Positions 6,523-13,787 of a DNA stretch of 26,706 bases are shown in pieces. The position numbers and the translations under genes were made by a program. The DNA lies in the IMG/VR virus record IMGVR_UViG_3300010392_000507, positions 1-26,706 of that record; one strand, given 5' to 3'. The DNA is from a virus. The notes under the pieces were generated by a model that was not told the DNA's origin, did not search any database, and was given only the letters and a program-made list of their open reading frames with translations. Within the stretch, counting starts at the first letter, position 1. Each line of letters opens with the position of its first letter.

Positions 6523-7119
6523 TTATCTATCTGATTTAGAGGAGAATAATTTTCTTAATCTTTCTCGAAAAAGAAGTAAAATAAATATAATTAGAAGCCA
6601 AGGAACAAAACTCCAAGCGTTATCGAGGAGTTTTTCGTACCAAGTTAATTCGATTGGAGAAACCTTTTCGACCTCTGTGATCGTGGTTCCTTTTATGTTC
6701 CTCTCCTTTATCGTTATTTCTGGGATAATAACTCCGTTTACGATTTGGATTCGCATCGAATAAAGAGAGTCCTCGATTAATGTATCGAGTTTAAAGTTCT
6801 GCTCGATAAAACGAGTAATATATTTAATCTTTGTTTCGTTCGATTTAAGCGCGTTTAATTTATTTACTAAGCTATCGACCTTAGAGGAGTCGATAATCAC
6901 TCTAATCGAATCTTTTATAGTTAATTCGGGGACTTTTACCTCGAACGGAACCTCGATAGTATCCGTCTTTAATAAATCCGGACATTTCTCGACAACCCTC
7001 TCGAGTTTTCGGTTACACCTTTTTTTCTTCCTAGCCTCTTTAGTTAGGAAAGGATTGCACGATCCGAGTAGGACGGAAAGCGCAATCCCTAGAAGAAAGG
7101 TAAAGGTAGTACTTTTCAT
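6523..7119 (-). CDS. Predicted unimolecular spanin (u-spanin) lipoprotein
   Basis: The 198-residue protein starts with a lipoprotein signal (hydrophobic 5-19, lipobox LGSC with C21) and ends with a transmembrane segment (about 171-184, WLLIIFILLLF) followed by a basic cytoplasmic tail. Between them lies a periplasmic region with beta-rich and helical parts. A protein tethered to the outer membrane by a lipid and to the inner membrane by a C-terminal helix is the defining topology of u-spanins such as T1 gp11, which fuse the two membranes as the last step of lysis. It is the last gene of the lysis block, next to a small membrane protein and the DUF5675 gene. Topology is clear; function is inferred. 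Confidence 0.72.
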   Translation of the reverse strand: MKSTTFTFLLGIALSVLLGSCNPFLTKEARKKKRCNRKLERVVEKCPDLLKTDTIEVPFEVKVPELTIKDSIRVIIDSSKVDSLVNKLNALKSNETKIKYITRFIEQNFKLDTLIEDSLYSMRIQIVNGVIIPEITIKERNIKGTTITEVEKVSPIELTWYEKLLDNAWSFVPWLLIIFILLLFRERLRKLFSSKSDR

Positions 7120-7302
7120 TTATTTAGCTTTTAATCCGATTAACGAATCCTTTGAGCGTAGGAATAGGAACGCAATCGCTCCAACCTCTGCGGCTTCTCT
7201 CTTGTTAAATGTGTCCGGATGTAGGTACATATAAACGGCAACGCCTAAAGCGATAACGCCTAGTAATGTCGTTGCATAGTTTTTAAATAGTCTCTTTTTC
7301 AT
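7120..7302 (-). CDS. Small membrane protein, holin candidate
   Basis: The 60-residue product has a basic N-terminus (MKKRLFKN), one clear transmembrane segment (about 10-28, TTLLGVIALGVAVYMYL) and a second, weaker hydrophobic stretch (about 38-48). It lies between the DUF5675 gene and the predicted spanin, with start and stop codons directly adjacent (TAA-ATG). Size, topology and location suit a holin, and similar short membrane proteins are common in lysis regions of Bacteroidota phages. It could also be a structural or anti-holin protein. Confidence 0.55.
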   Translation of the reverse strand: MKKRLFKNYATTLLGVIALGVAVYMYLHPDTFNKREAAEVGAIAFLFLRSKDSLIGLKAK

Positions 7303-7319
7303 AGTATATAGGTTTTAGT

Positions 7320-7739
7320 TTATACAATTTTTAATATAAATTCTTTCGGTAACAACTTGTTTAAATCCTTCATTGTTCCTTTACTTGCGGTTACATCTTT
7401 GTAACCATCTTTGTTAATATCCGCGTGAGTTCTTCCGACCAAAATACAGCCCAATATATCGCGGTTATAATTTCCGTGATGTATTAATATATAACTTCGG
7501 TTAGGAACGTCTAAAACATGGAAGTGATTTCCATATTTTGCCGAATAACGTTTAACAACTTTGTAAGTCCCTTTAGGGATACAGTCGTCTCGCTTTGCGT
7601 TTTTATCCTCCTCAAGTTCCAAAGTCTTACAATCAAAGACCGGTTTAATTCTGTCTTCGTAAATAGTTAATTCGCCTAGCGTTTGCTTATCCTCATAATC
7701 CTTTCGCTGGATCAGTACGTCGAAATCTAGTTTTCCCAT
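7320..7739 (-). CDS. DUF5675 family protein, candidate cell-wall enzyme in the lysis block
   Basis: The 139-residue protein fits the DUF5675 family: CIPKGTYKVVKRYSAKYGNH at 53-72, FHVLDVPNRSYILIHHGNYN at 73-92, LGCILVG at 96-102 and a conserved Ser near 119. The HHGN...GCI arrangement is reminiscent of the HG...GC core of L,D-transpeptidases (YkuD), which suggests a peptidoglycan role, but the match is loose and the family is formally of unknown function. It is the only enzyme-like gene in the lysis block and no classic amidase, lysozyme or endopeptidase is visible in the window, so it is the best local endolysin candidate. Family call is firm; activity is inference. Confidence 0.72.
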   Translation of the reverse strand: MGKLDFDVLIQRKDYEDKQTLGELTIYEDRIKPVFDCKTLELEEDKNAKRDDCIPKGTYKVVKRYSAKYGNHFHVLDVPNRSYILIHHGNYNRDILGCILVGRTHADINKDGYKDVTASKGTMKDLNKLLPKEFILKIV

Positions 7740-7747
7740 AGTTTAGT

Positions 7748-8200
7748 TTAATATGAAGCCTCCGGAGAGCGTCTTCGTTTAGCTAATTTAATAATTACTT
7801 CGTTTACCTCGGTTTCTAATTGTTCCTTCGTTATAATCGTTCCTTCTTTATAGGAGGTTAATAATTGAACGAGAAGCGGCTCGAGGTCTTCGTCTCTGAT
7901 TCCGATTTCCTTTGCTAAATCCTTTAGGCTTCCAATCTCTTTCTTTACATTTTTTGCGATTCTAACTCCGGCGCTATCTGTAAAGTGTGTAACCTCTGGA
8001 GCGTTTAGAAGCGTTGTAATAACTCCGGATTGTTTCAACTTCTCTTGAAAGGCTAATTCGATTCTCTCATCTATAAGCGCGTTTAAATCCGCGTTTGCTC
8101 CTTTCTGAACGTACTCGAGAACTTTATCTCCAGCAAAAGTTAAAGCCAATCCGATAATGTAAGTCCTCGGATTTTTAAACAACGCTTTAATCGTTTCCAT
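7748..8200 (-). CDS. Membrane-anchored protein of the lysis/tail region
   Basis: The ~150-residue product starts METIKALFKNP; this ATG at 8200 is preferred to an in-frame TTG at 8206. A hydrophobic N-terminal stretch (about 12-24, TYIIGLALTFAGD) could be a membrane anchor, followed by a mostly helical, charged region with several predicted helices and a basic end (KRRRSP). No family is recognised. It overlaps the next upstream gene by 14 bases and precedes the DUF5675 gene, so it probably belongs to the lysis or envelope block. Confidence 0.6.
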   Translation of the reverse strand: METIKALFKNPRTYIIGLALTFAGDKVLEYVQKGANADLNALIDERIELAFQEKLKQSGVITTLLNAPEVTHFTDSAGVRIAKNVKKEIGSLKDLAKEIGIRDEDLEPLLVQLLTSYKEGTIITKEQLETEVNEVIIKLAKRRRSPEASY

Positions 8201-8573
8201 CCTCAATAAATTTAGCGATTAATTTATCCTTCTCTTGGATAATTGATTCATATTTAGAGCAAGTATTCTCATATCGTTTTAAATTGTTGCTTTGGTCTTT
8301 TATTATGTCGTCCTTTGTTTTATTGTCAGCAATCAAAACGGAAATCTTTTCGCTTAGTTCGGATATCTCCGACTTTAATTCTTTGATTTCCGCCTGTTCT
8401 TTGGCTCTCTCCTTTTGAATGTCCTCGATTAAGGTCTTATAAAAAACTTGTTCTTTTAATTGGACTTCGAGGTCGTCCTTTGCCTTGTTTAATACTTTAG
8501 CAATTAACGCTCCTCCGGCAGAGCCTCCGATAAAGGTTCCGATTAAATACAGTATGAATTCAGTAGTACTCAA
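8187..8573 (-). CDS. Transmembrane plus coiled-coil protein (TTG start)
   Basis: The 128-residue protein has an N-terminal transmembrane segment (about 5-26, with a GGSAGGAL glycine-rich face) and then a long heptad-patterned coiled coil from about 30 to the end. There is no ATG anywhere in the frame before the conserved-looking membrane segment, so a TTG at 8573 in an A-rich context is the likely start. The single-pass-plus-coiled-coil layout resembles inner-membrane spanins or holin partners, but the predicted u-spanin further down makes a spanin role here less necessary. Function unknown. Confidence 0.62.
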   Translation of the reverse strand: MSTTEFILYLIGTFIGGSAGGALIAKVLNKAKDDLEVQLKEQVFYKTLIEDIQKERAKEQAEIKELKSEISELSEKISVLIADNKTKDDIIKDQSNNLKRYENTCSKYESIIQEKDKLIAKFIEDGND

Positions 8574-8585
8574 TTTTTTAATGTG

Positions 8586-8864
8586 TTACAAATCGTAAAC
8601 CCTTACCGAACCAGAATCTAATTCTAACCTAGTAATTATCCAGCCCGTAGGAACTACGTACTCCTCGTTAACTATCATTGTGATATACCAACCCCAGTCG
8701 TTACCAACATCTGTCGAAGCGTCTCCGAGGTAAGAGGCTTAGATGGTTGCGATTGTTGCCGCGTCTCTAGCGACGATTTTCCATATATTTTGATCTGTTC
8801 GGTCGTTAGTATCCGAGATTGTTCTCGTTCCACCCATCGCCGCGATTCTTTCTAAAGCTGTCAT
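8586..8864 (-). pseudogene. Small virion-region gene split by one in-frame stop codon
   Basis: An ATG at 8864 opens a frame of 41 codons (MTALERIAAMGGTRTISDTN...), reaches TAA at 8741-8739, and continues in the same frame for 50 more good codons (ASYLGDASTDVGNDWGWYIT...) to a TAA at 8588-8586. Both halves look like real protein and no frame change is needed, so one base substitution (for example from CAA, GAA or AAA) explains the break. The second half lacks a good start; the first ATG after the stop is at codon 63. The product family is unknown; the position between virion and lysis genes suggests a small tail or host-contact protein. Alternatives are stop readthrough or a sequencing error. 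This explains the gap between 8573 and 8886. Confidence 0.7.
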
Positions 8865-8885
8865 AAATTTTTGTTTTTTAAGTTT

Positions 8886-9134
8886 TTATTTGAATATTTT
8901 TAAAGTCTCATCGTTTTTAATAAAGTTTAGGATGTCCTCGCTTCCGAGTTCCTTTCCTCCTTCATTGGAATAGACAAACGTTCTGTTATGTTTAAAAACT
9001 CCGTCTCCTTCGGTAAAGTTAATATCAATACTAACCGTCTGCTTTATCCAATCATAACGAACTGATTCAATCTCCAAGTTAGGATTGTTTAACTCTAACT
9101 CGTCAGTTATTTTTATTTTTCCTTTTGCTTTCAT
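8886..9134 (-). CDS. Hypothetical small protein (82 aa)
   Basis: The product is unrecognised, mostly beta: alternating hydrophobic and polar residues across about 1-55, with a segment YDWIKQTVSIDINFTEGDG, then an acidic turn and a C-terminal helix. There is no membrane segment. It lies one base after the tail-terminator/Lcl fusion gene and is probably a small virion or tail accessory protein by position. Confidence 0.6.
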   Translation of the reverse strand: MKAKGKIKITDELELNNPNLEIESVRYDWIKQTVSIDINFTEGDGVFKHNRTFVYSNEGGKELGSEDILNFIKNDETLKIFK

Positions 9135-9135
9135 C

Positions 9136-10284
9136 TTAATAATGTTTTCTAACTAATAAATAATTATGCGCTCCTGTTCTCGCTTCTCTTGTCATGTTAT
9201 ATGCTTGTGTTGCGCTAATAACTGTCATAAAAACATACTTTCTTAAAGTATCTGTTAAGTTGGTTGTAGGAGTCCAAAACCTTCTAACTCCGCTAATATT
9301 AAAAGGAGCATAGTTTAGGGTTTCGTTCATTTCAGCGTTTGCGATTGTTAAATACTGCTCGAATAAAGGTATCATCCAATCGGAATAACCTCCCTGAGTA
9401 CTAGCGGCGGCATTATCAATAGCCGCGTTCCAACTATTAGTACCTTGTAGAACGTTGTACCACATCCAGCCAGTTAAATGGCATATAACTAAACCACTCG
9501 CGTAGATTTGAGTTCCTAAGTCGTCCGTTAATCTGTTCTTATTTCCAAAAGCATTATTTGAAACTAAAGTTAAAAAAGGGTTAGCCGCGCTTTGGTCGAG
9601 TTCTGCATAACTAACAGGAGAAGCCGGAGAGGTTGTATCATAACTACCGTTAGCAACGTGCCAAGCCTCGTCTCCGGTTCTATAAGATGTTAGTTGTCCG
9701 GTTGTAATTATGTTTTTATACGCTATTCCGCTTGTAACGTTGGGAGTACATACAAACGATGCTCCCGAAGCTACTTCATAAATAGTAACCCCGTCAGAAT
9801 CGGTAATCGTTACCGGCAAACAGGAAGGAATCGGAGTAACTCCGTCGATTGGTAAATCACATTTACCGTTGTCTTTTACTAATCTAAATTGAATAGACGC
9901 GATCCATCCGGACGCGACGTCCTGAGTCCTGTCGACTAACTTAGTTGCGCTGGGAGTTACGATAACTTTAGCATATCTCCAAGCGTCGTCGATGTTTATA
10001 TAGTTGATTAGGTCGCCTATAATCGCCAAAGTGTTAGACTCTATCTCGTGAGCGTTCTCGTTTCCTTTTAACACCTTGTCAATACAAGCTAACTGAATAG
10101 TTACGTTAATAAAATTAGGCTCGTAGGTCGCAGATTGAGCAACGGTTAAAATAGTCGCGTGAGTAATCTCGTTCGACTTGTATAACTCGACGATACTGTC
10201 TCCGTGATAGTAGGAGTTAACTTGTTCGTGAGCCTCACAAAGCGTTTTAAGTTGGTATAGTGCTTCCTTTAAAGATACGTACAT
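9136..10284 (-). CDS. Tail-terminator-like domain fused to an Lcl/DUF1566-like domain
   Basis: The 382-residue protein has two parts. Residues about 1-145 form a mixed alpha/beta domain that, by position after the portal and adaptor genes and by general pattern, resembles a tail-terminator/tail-completion protein. After a linker with PIPSCLPVTITDSDGVTIYE (about 150-170), residues about 215-382 resemble the Lcl/DUF1566 type domain: a SDWMIPLFEQY segment in place of the usual DW(R)LPT-E-L motif, a FWTPTTNLTDT segment like the W-[ST]-[ST]-T motif, and a C-terminal YLLVR. That fold is often used for surface or receptor contact. The junction with the adaptor is TAATG. The Lcl-like call is moderate; the N-terminal call relies largely on context. 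Confidence 0.6.
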   Translation of the reverse strand: MYVSLKEALYQLKTLCEAHEQVNSYYHGDSIVELYKSNEITHATILTVAQSATYEPNFINVTIQLACIDKVLKGNENAHEIESNTLAIIGDLINYINIDDAWRYAKVIVTPSATKLVDRTQDVASGWIASIQFRLVKDNGKCDLPIDGVTPIPSCLPVTITDSDGVTIYEVASGASFVCTPNVTSGIAYKNIITTGQLTSYRTGDEAWHVANGSYDTTSPASPVSYAELDQSAANPFLTLVSNNAFGNKNRLTDDLGTQIYASGLVICHLTGWMWYNVLQGTNSWNAAIDNAAASTQGGYSDWMIPLFEQYLTIANAEMNETLNYAPFNISGVRRFWTPTTNLTDTLRKYVFMTVISATQAYNMTREARTGAHNYLLVRKHY

Positions 10285-10793
10285 TATTTCCCAAACATTG
10301 TAAAGTTTTTACTATAACTATTGTCTTTTCCTTCCGGCTTAATTCCGTACTCGTTTGTATCCTCATACAAAGGATATAAATCCTCATTTTCGCAAAGGTA
10401 TCGTTTTAATCGATTACGATAGAACGTTAAGTCTTTATAGGTTATATCCTTGGTTCGCTCCATTTGATTGGAGGTATTCGCTAGATAGTTTTGTTCAGTA
10501 GCAATCCCGACTCCAATATTTCTAATCTCGGTAGTAATGGCGTCCGCGATTCTTAACTCGACCGAAATCGAAAGAACCATCGCAATATAATCATTAATAA
10601 GTGTTAACTCGTCTGCTGTTAAATCGTCGTCCTCCACTCCTTGAAGTAATCTCTCATACAATGCAGAACCGAGAACCGGTTCAATATACATATCCTGAGA
10701 GCGTCTAAGTACGTTTCTAATAACTTCGACCTCTACGTTAGTATGAATTAACGAGAGCCTTTTTAACGAGTCTATATCAATTAAATAATTCAT
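10284..10793 (-). CDS. Head-tail connector/adaptor protein
   Basis: The start at 10793 (MNYLIDIDSLKRLSLIHTNV...) is preferred to an upstream TTG at 10820 because it makes a TAATG junction with the portal gene, the pattern used at other junctions here. The ~169-residue product is an all-helical protein resembling the small head-completion (gp6-like, DUF6712-type) adaptors of Bacteroidota phages: a helix with LSLIHTNVEVEVIRNVLRR, EPVLGSALYERLLQG, then two long helices ending RNRLKRYLCENEDLYPLYED. Such proteins form a ring under the portal. Position directly after the portal supports this. Confidence 0.65.
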   Translation of the reverse strand: MNYLIDIDSLKRLSLIHTNVEVEVIRNVLRRSQDMYIEPVLGSALYERLLQGVEDDDLTADELTLINDYIAMVLSISVELRIADAITTEIRNIGVGIATEQNYLANTSNQMERTKDITYKDLTFYRNRLKRYLCENEDLYPLYEDTNEYGIKPEGKDNSYSKNFTMFGK

Positions 10794-12586
10794 TATTCTA
10801 AAATTATATTTTGTTGCCAATAGTGCCTACAGAAAGGAGTATTTCTATCTGTGTTAGGATTATGATACCATCCTCCGCGATAAAGCCAGACGTCGCGATC
10901 AACTAAGGCAGAAACTTGTTCGATTTCTCCTCGAGTATAAACTCTATTGAGTGCGATTAATTCTCTACAGAAACCGCGAGTTGTTGGAATTACTTCCGGT
11001 TGTCCTAACTCTGGTCTAACCTCGTAGGTATAAACTACAGAAAGAGTTACTTTGTCGTGTCCTGCTAGTAGCTGGATTCCGGCGTCGGTTACTTTGTTGC
11101 CCTTATAATGTCCTTCGCTTTTAAGGTTGTCTATCATTTGAGATAGCTTAGAAGCTGGTACATTTATCGCCTTACGAATAGTGTCGAAGTCGCTACCTTC
11201 GTGAAGCATAGACAAAACGTTTACTTGAATGTCCGTTACCTTATCAAATTTTTTGTATTTCTTTAAAATTCCTTCCTCGTTTAATCTCTTCGGGTTAGCC
11301 TCTTGAGTATGTAGAATCCTCATTCTCTTTTTACGCTTTCTTCCAAACTGCTTAAACGCTTCGACTACCGGATCGGTATTGGCTCCAAAGTTAAAAGTAT
11401 TGTTATTCGCTTTTTCCTCTTCCGGAAGGTCGAGAGAAACCTCTTTAAAACAGATGTCTCCATCTCTACCGAGTAATGTTTCCCAAATGTACTGCAAAGG
11501 CGTTACGATTGCCCTTTGACGATATTTAAAGTATCCGGACTTCATTAACTCATAAGATATTTTTAACTCCGTTGCTCCTCCGAGTTGCCCTTCGGTTTTA
11601 ATTCCGAATAACATAGGATTAGTAACAGAGTGAGATAACAGAATATTTTCTTTGTTGTCTTTAGATAACGCCATATAACGCTGGTCTAAATTATTCCCCG
11701 TTAGATTCGTTACCGTTGTCTCCTTATCCTTTCCATTGTTAAAGGTAGCGAACACCCCTCCAGCGTTTGAGGAGCCTTGTCCGGCTCTCCTAACGTCGTT
11801 TACGATGTCGTCTCTATCTGAGTCCTCGGTCGGTTGCCCGTTGTTAAAGTTTATGATAGTTCCTAACGAGAAGTTGTTATAAATTTCGTTTCTTCGGTAG
11901 TTGTTTATTTCGATGTCGGTTTCTATCGCTAAGATTCCTCCAGAGTAAGGAGGAGCCGGATAGATTGCCTTTGTTACCTTGCTTTTAATTTTGATTTGCT
12001 TCGGTTGCTCTTTATAGTAGACTATTCTCGAGCCTGTCAAATCCGAAGTATCTAGTTCTTTATAACCTCGAACTCCTTCCTTCTTATCGCTCCAATCCGC
12101 AGAAATATAATAGGCGAACTCCTCATCGTTGTAAGCCTCTCTCGCTTGTTCAAAAGGTATATGATCGACTTGAAAAGGCTTTTTATTAACAAAGTTGATA
12201 ACAAAACAATAACCGTTATACACTTCTAAGTCCTGAGACAACAACTCTGTTATTTCATCCATGTTATAATCGGAGTTCCCATTTCTTAGAAACCTTTCAA
12301 ACTCTTGTAACTGAGTCCCTTTGTATCCTAATCCTCCCGAAACTGTATAGTGAACCTTTTGTCTAATAACTCCGTTATGAATAGCGCAATTATAATAAAG
12401 AGACGCCAAATAATAAGGATAAAGATTGTCCGAACCCCATTTATAAATATTTAGCTTACGATCGAAGTTCTCCGTCGGGTTAACCGTCGGTAGTGTCTTA
12501 GTCGCGTCGTAAAACTCGTATTGTTTCGGAGTGCTTCCTTCCTGTCTAATAGGTTTTTGTGTATCTATTTTAATCGATTCGCTCAT
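10793..12586 (-). CDS. Portal protein fused to a minor-head (Mu F/SPP1 gp7-like) C-terminal domain
   Basis: The 597-residue protein has a portal region at about 30-400, with KWGSDNLYPYYLASLYYN (49-66), the clip/wing segments around YNGYCFVINF, and TNPMLFGIKTEGQLGGATEL leading to a helix KISYELMKSGYFKYRQRAIV typical of portals of this phylum. After it, about 435-500 looks like a small winged-helix insert (ILKKYKKFDKVTDIQVNVLS), and the last ~90 residues carry TTRGFCRELIALNRVYTR and LYRGGWYHNPNTD...PFCRHYW, the Cys/His-containing signature seen at the end of Mu gpF-like minor head proteins. The fusion would combine the DNA entry ring with the head-morphogenesis protein. The portal call is strong; the C-terminal call is moderate. 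Confidence 0.8.
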   Translation of the reverse strand: MSESIKIDTQKPIRQEGSTPKQYEFYDATKTLPTVNPTENFDRKLNIYKWGSDNLYPYYLASLYYNCAIHNGVIRQKVHYTVSGGLGYKGTQLQEFERFLRNGNSDYNMDEITELLSQDLEVYNGYCFVINFVNKKPFQVDHIPFEQAREAYNDEEFAYYISADWSDKKEGVRGYKELDTSDLTGSRIVYYKEQPKQIKIKSKVTKAIYPAPPYSGGILAIETDIEINNYRRNEIYNNFSLGTIINFNNGQPTEDSDRDDIVNDVRRAGQGSSNAGGVFATFNNGKDKETTVTNLTGNNLDQRYMALSKDNKENILLSHSVTNPMLFGIKTEGQLGGATELKISYELMKSGYFKYRQRAIVTPLQYIWETLLGRDGDICFKEVSLDLPEEEKANNNTFNFGANTDPVVEAFKQFGRKRKKRMRILHTQEANPKRLNEEGILKKYKKFDKVTDIQVNVLSMLHEGSDFDTIRKAINVPASKLSQMIDNLKSEGHYKGNKVTDAGIQLLAGHDKVTLSVVYTYEVRPELGQPEVIPTTRGFCRELIALNRVYTRGEIEQVSALVDRDVWLYRGGWYHNPNTDRNTPFCRHYWQQNIILE

Positions 12587-12926
12587 CGTTTAGATTTATT
12601 GTATGATAGTTATCGCTCGGAGGCGTTTTATAGATTCTAGCTTTACTCACATAAGCCGGAGTTAGTCCCGTTAAGTCTGGACTCGGATCGTTCGTCGATA
12701 ACTCGTAAACGTTTAAAACCCATTCTCCGGTCTTCATTGGATTAGCTGTCGTATCCATTGCAAAGGTATAGAATCGCTCACTAATATACGAAGGAGTTAG
12801 AAACAATTCAACAACTTTTCCGTTGAGGTCGTCTAACTTCCAATGAAAATACCAATAAGGAACCGAAATCGTCGGAACCAACTCGATATTAAGTTCGTTA
12901 CTCGTTAATTGTTGGAGTACTAGCAT
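12570..12926 (-). CDS. Hypothetical virion protein (118 aa)
   Basis: Beta-rich 118-residue protein with repeated aromatic strands (VPYWYFHWKLDD, ERFYTFAMDTTANPM, GEWVLNVYEL). I do not recognise a family. It overlaps the portal start by 17 bases and sits between the capsid genes and the portal, so a small head-surface, decoration or neck protein is likely by location. Confidence 0.55.
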   Translation of the reverse strand: MLVLQQLTSNELNIELVPTISVPYWYFHWKLDDLNGKVVELFLTPSYISERFYTFAMDTTANPMKTGEWVLNVYELSTNDPSPDLTGLTPAYVSKARIYKTPPSDNYHTINLNDERID

Positions 12927-12931
12927 TTAGA

Positions 12932-13165
12932 TTACTTCTTTGCTGGTTTCTTCTTTTTTACTTCTTTCTTCTTTTCCGGTTCAGACGTCTTCTCCAACTT
13001 TGGAACCGCCTCAACTGGGATAACCTTTTTTGGTTCGGGAGTTACAAAAAACTCTCTTTTGTTGTGTTGTATTAAAATAGATTTATTTTCTTCGCATACC
13101 TCGACCTCACGATTAAGAGCGGCAACAAATACGAATGATCCGATAGATTTCTTCTTTAATTCCAT
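12932..13165 (-). CDS. Small virion-region protein with Lys/Pro-rich tail (77 aa)
   Basis: The first ~45 residues form a compact beta-type domain (GSFVFVAALNREVEVCEENK, then ILIQHNKREFFVTP), followed by a disordered tail of repeated Pro, Glu and Lys ending in KKKPAKK. This layout suits a small protein that binds DNA or acidic capsid surfaces through its basic tail. No family is recognised. It is the first gene downstream of the terminator at 13187-13222, so it probably depends on readthrough or on its own weak promoter. Confidence 0.55.
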   Translation of the reverse strand: MELKKKSIGSFVFVAALNREVEVCEENKSILIQHNKREFFVTPEPKKVIPVEAVPKLEKTSEPEKKKEVKKKKPAKK

Positions 13166-13186
13166 ATCCTTTTTTTGATTTTTTTA

Positions 13187-13222
13187 AAATAAAGGCTCGA
13201 AAGATTCTCCGAGCCTTTATTT
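13187..13222 (-). terminator. Rho-independent terminator after the capsid/tail-tube genes
   Basis: AAATAAAGGCTCG at 13187-13199 pairs perfectly with CGAGCCTTTATTT at 13210-13222 (13-bp stem, 10-base loop). On the minus strand the stem ends in TTTATTTT. It starts 13 bases past the stop of the tail-tube-like gene, so it would partly separate the abundant capsid and tube genes from the portal operon. Confidence 0.85.
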
Positions 13223-13234
13223 AATTGCTAACTA

Positions 13235-13753
13235 TTATGATCCTGCTAATAGAATCTGCTCTGCTAAAGCCGTTGAGATAGTAGGCGCGGTTAACACCTC
13301 TTTCCCTGACATCGCTACAGTATTTCCGTTTCGGTTTCCTAATTCGGTTCCCGAGTCGTCCGTATCTGTGTCGACCATCATTCCATTGATTAACCCAAAG
13401 TGTCTATTTAAACCGTTTTCATAGAAAGCGATTACCCCTAAACGTCCTTTGTTTAATAACTCTAGCAAATCGATTCCGTCCTGTGTTTTGTCGGCGAAAA
13501 TCATTTGTACCGCTTGAGCATAGAAGAAAGTTCCATCCGCTCTCGAACCGGTTCCGGTTTGAATAGCGTTTGAAAGTTCCATTTCCACTTGGAAGTCGTA
13601 AGCCATTTTGCCGTTTTTCATAACGATTCCGGTAATAGCGTTAGCCGTTCTAGTGTACGAGAATCTATTCTCTAGATTGTACATAATAAAACGTTTAACA
13701 CCGCCTACACTTCTACAGTTGCCCTTGGTATATCCTGCTGTTAATTCACACAT
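13235..13753 (-). CDS. Probable tail tube / major virion protein
   Basis: The 172-residue protein (MCELTAGYTKGNCRSVGGVK...) fits a family found next to the major capsid gene in Bacteroidota phages, with conserved Cys and GGVK at the N-terminus and an extended beta core (about 30-120) typical of tail-tube folds. Its place directly after the capsid gene and before a strong terminator suggests a protein made in large amounts. The family is usually left unnamed; 'tail tube' is inference from size, beta content and location, and a head-associated protein is the alternative. Confidence 0.55.
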   Translation of the reverse strand: MCELTAGYTKGNCRSVGGVKRFIMYNLENRFSYTRTANAITGIVMKNGKMAYDFQVEMELSNAIQTGTGSRADGTFFYAQAVQMIFADKTQDGIDLLELLNKGRLGVIAFYENGLNRHFGLINGMMVDTDTDDSGTELGNRNGNTVAMSGKEVLTAPTISTALAEQILLAGS

Positions 13754-13787
13754 AATTAAATGTTTTTAAGATTAGTAATTCAATTAA

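Noticed and set aside
6506-6763. Plus-strand ORF opposite the u-spanin
   Set aside because: Shadow of the spanin gene; its start would lie in the early/late control region but the frame is not protein-like.
9136-10284. Variable target of a diversity-generating retroelement
   Set aside because: Lcl-like domains can be such targets, but no reverse transcriptase and no template repeat is visible in the window.
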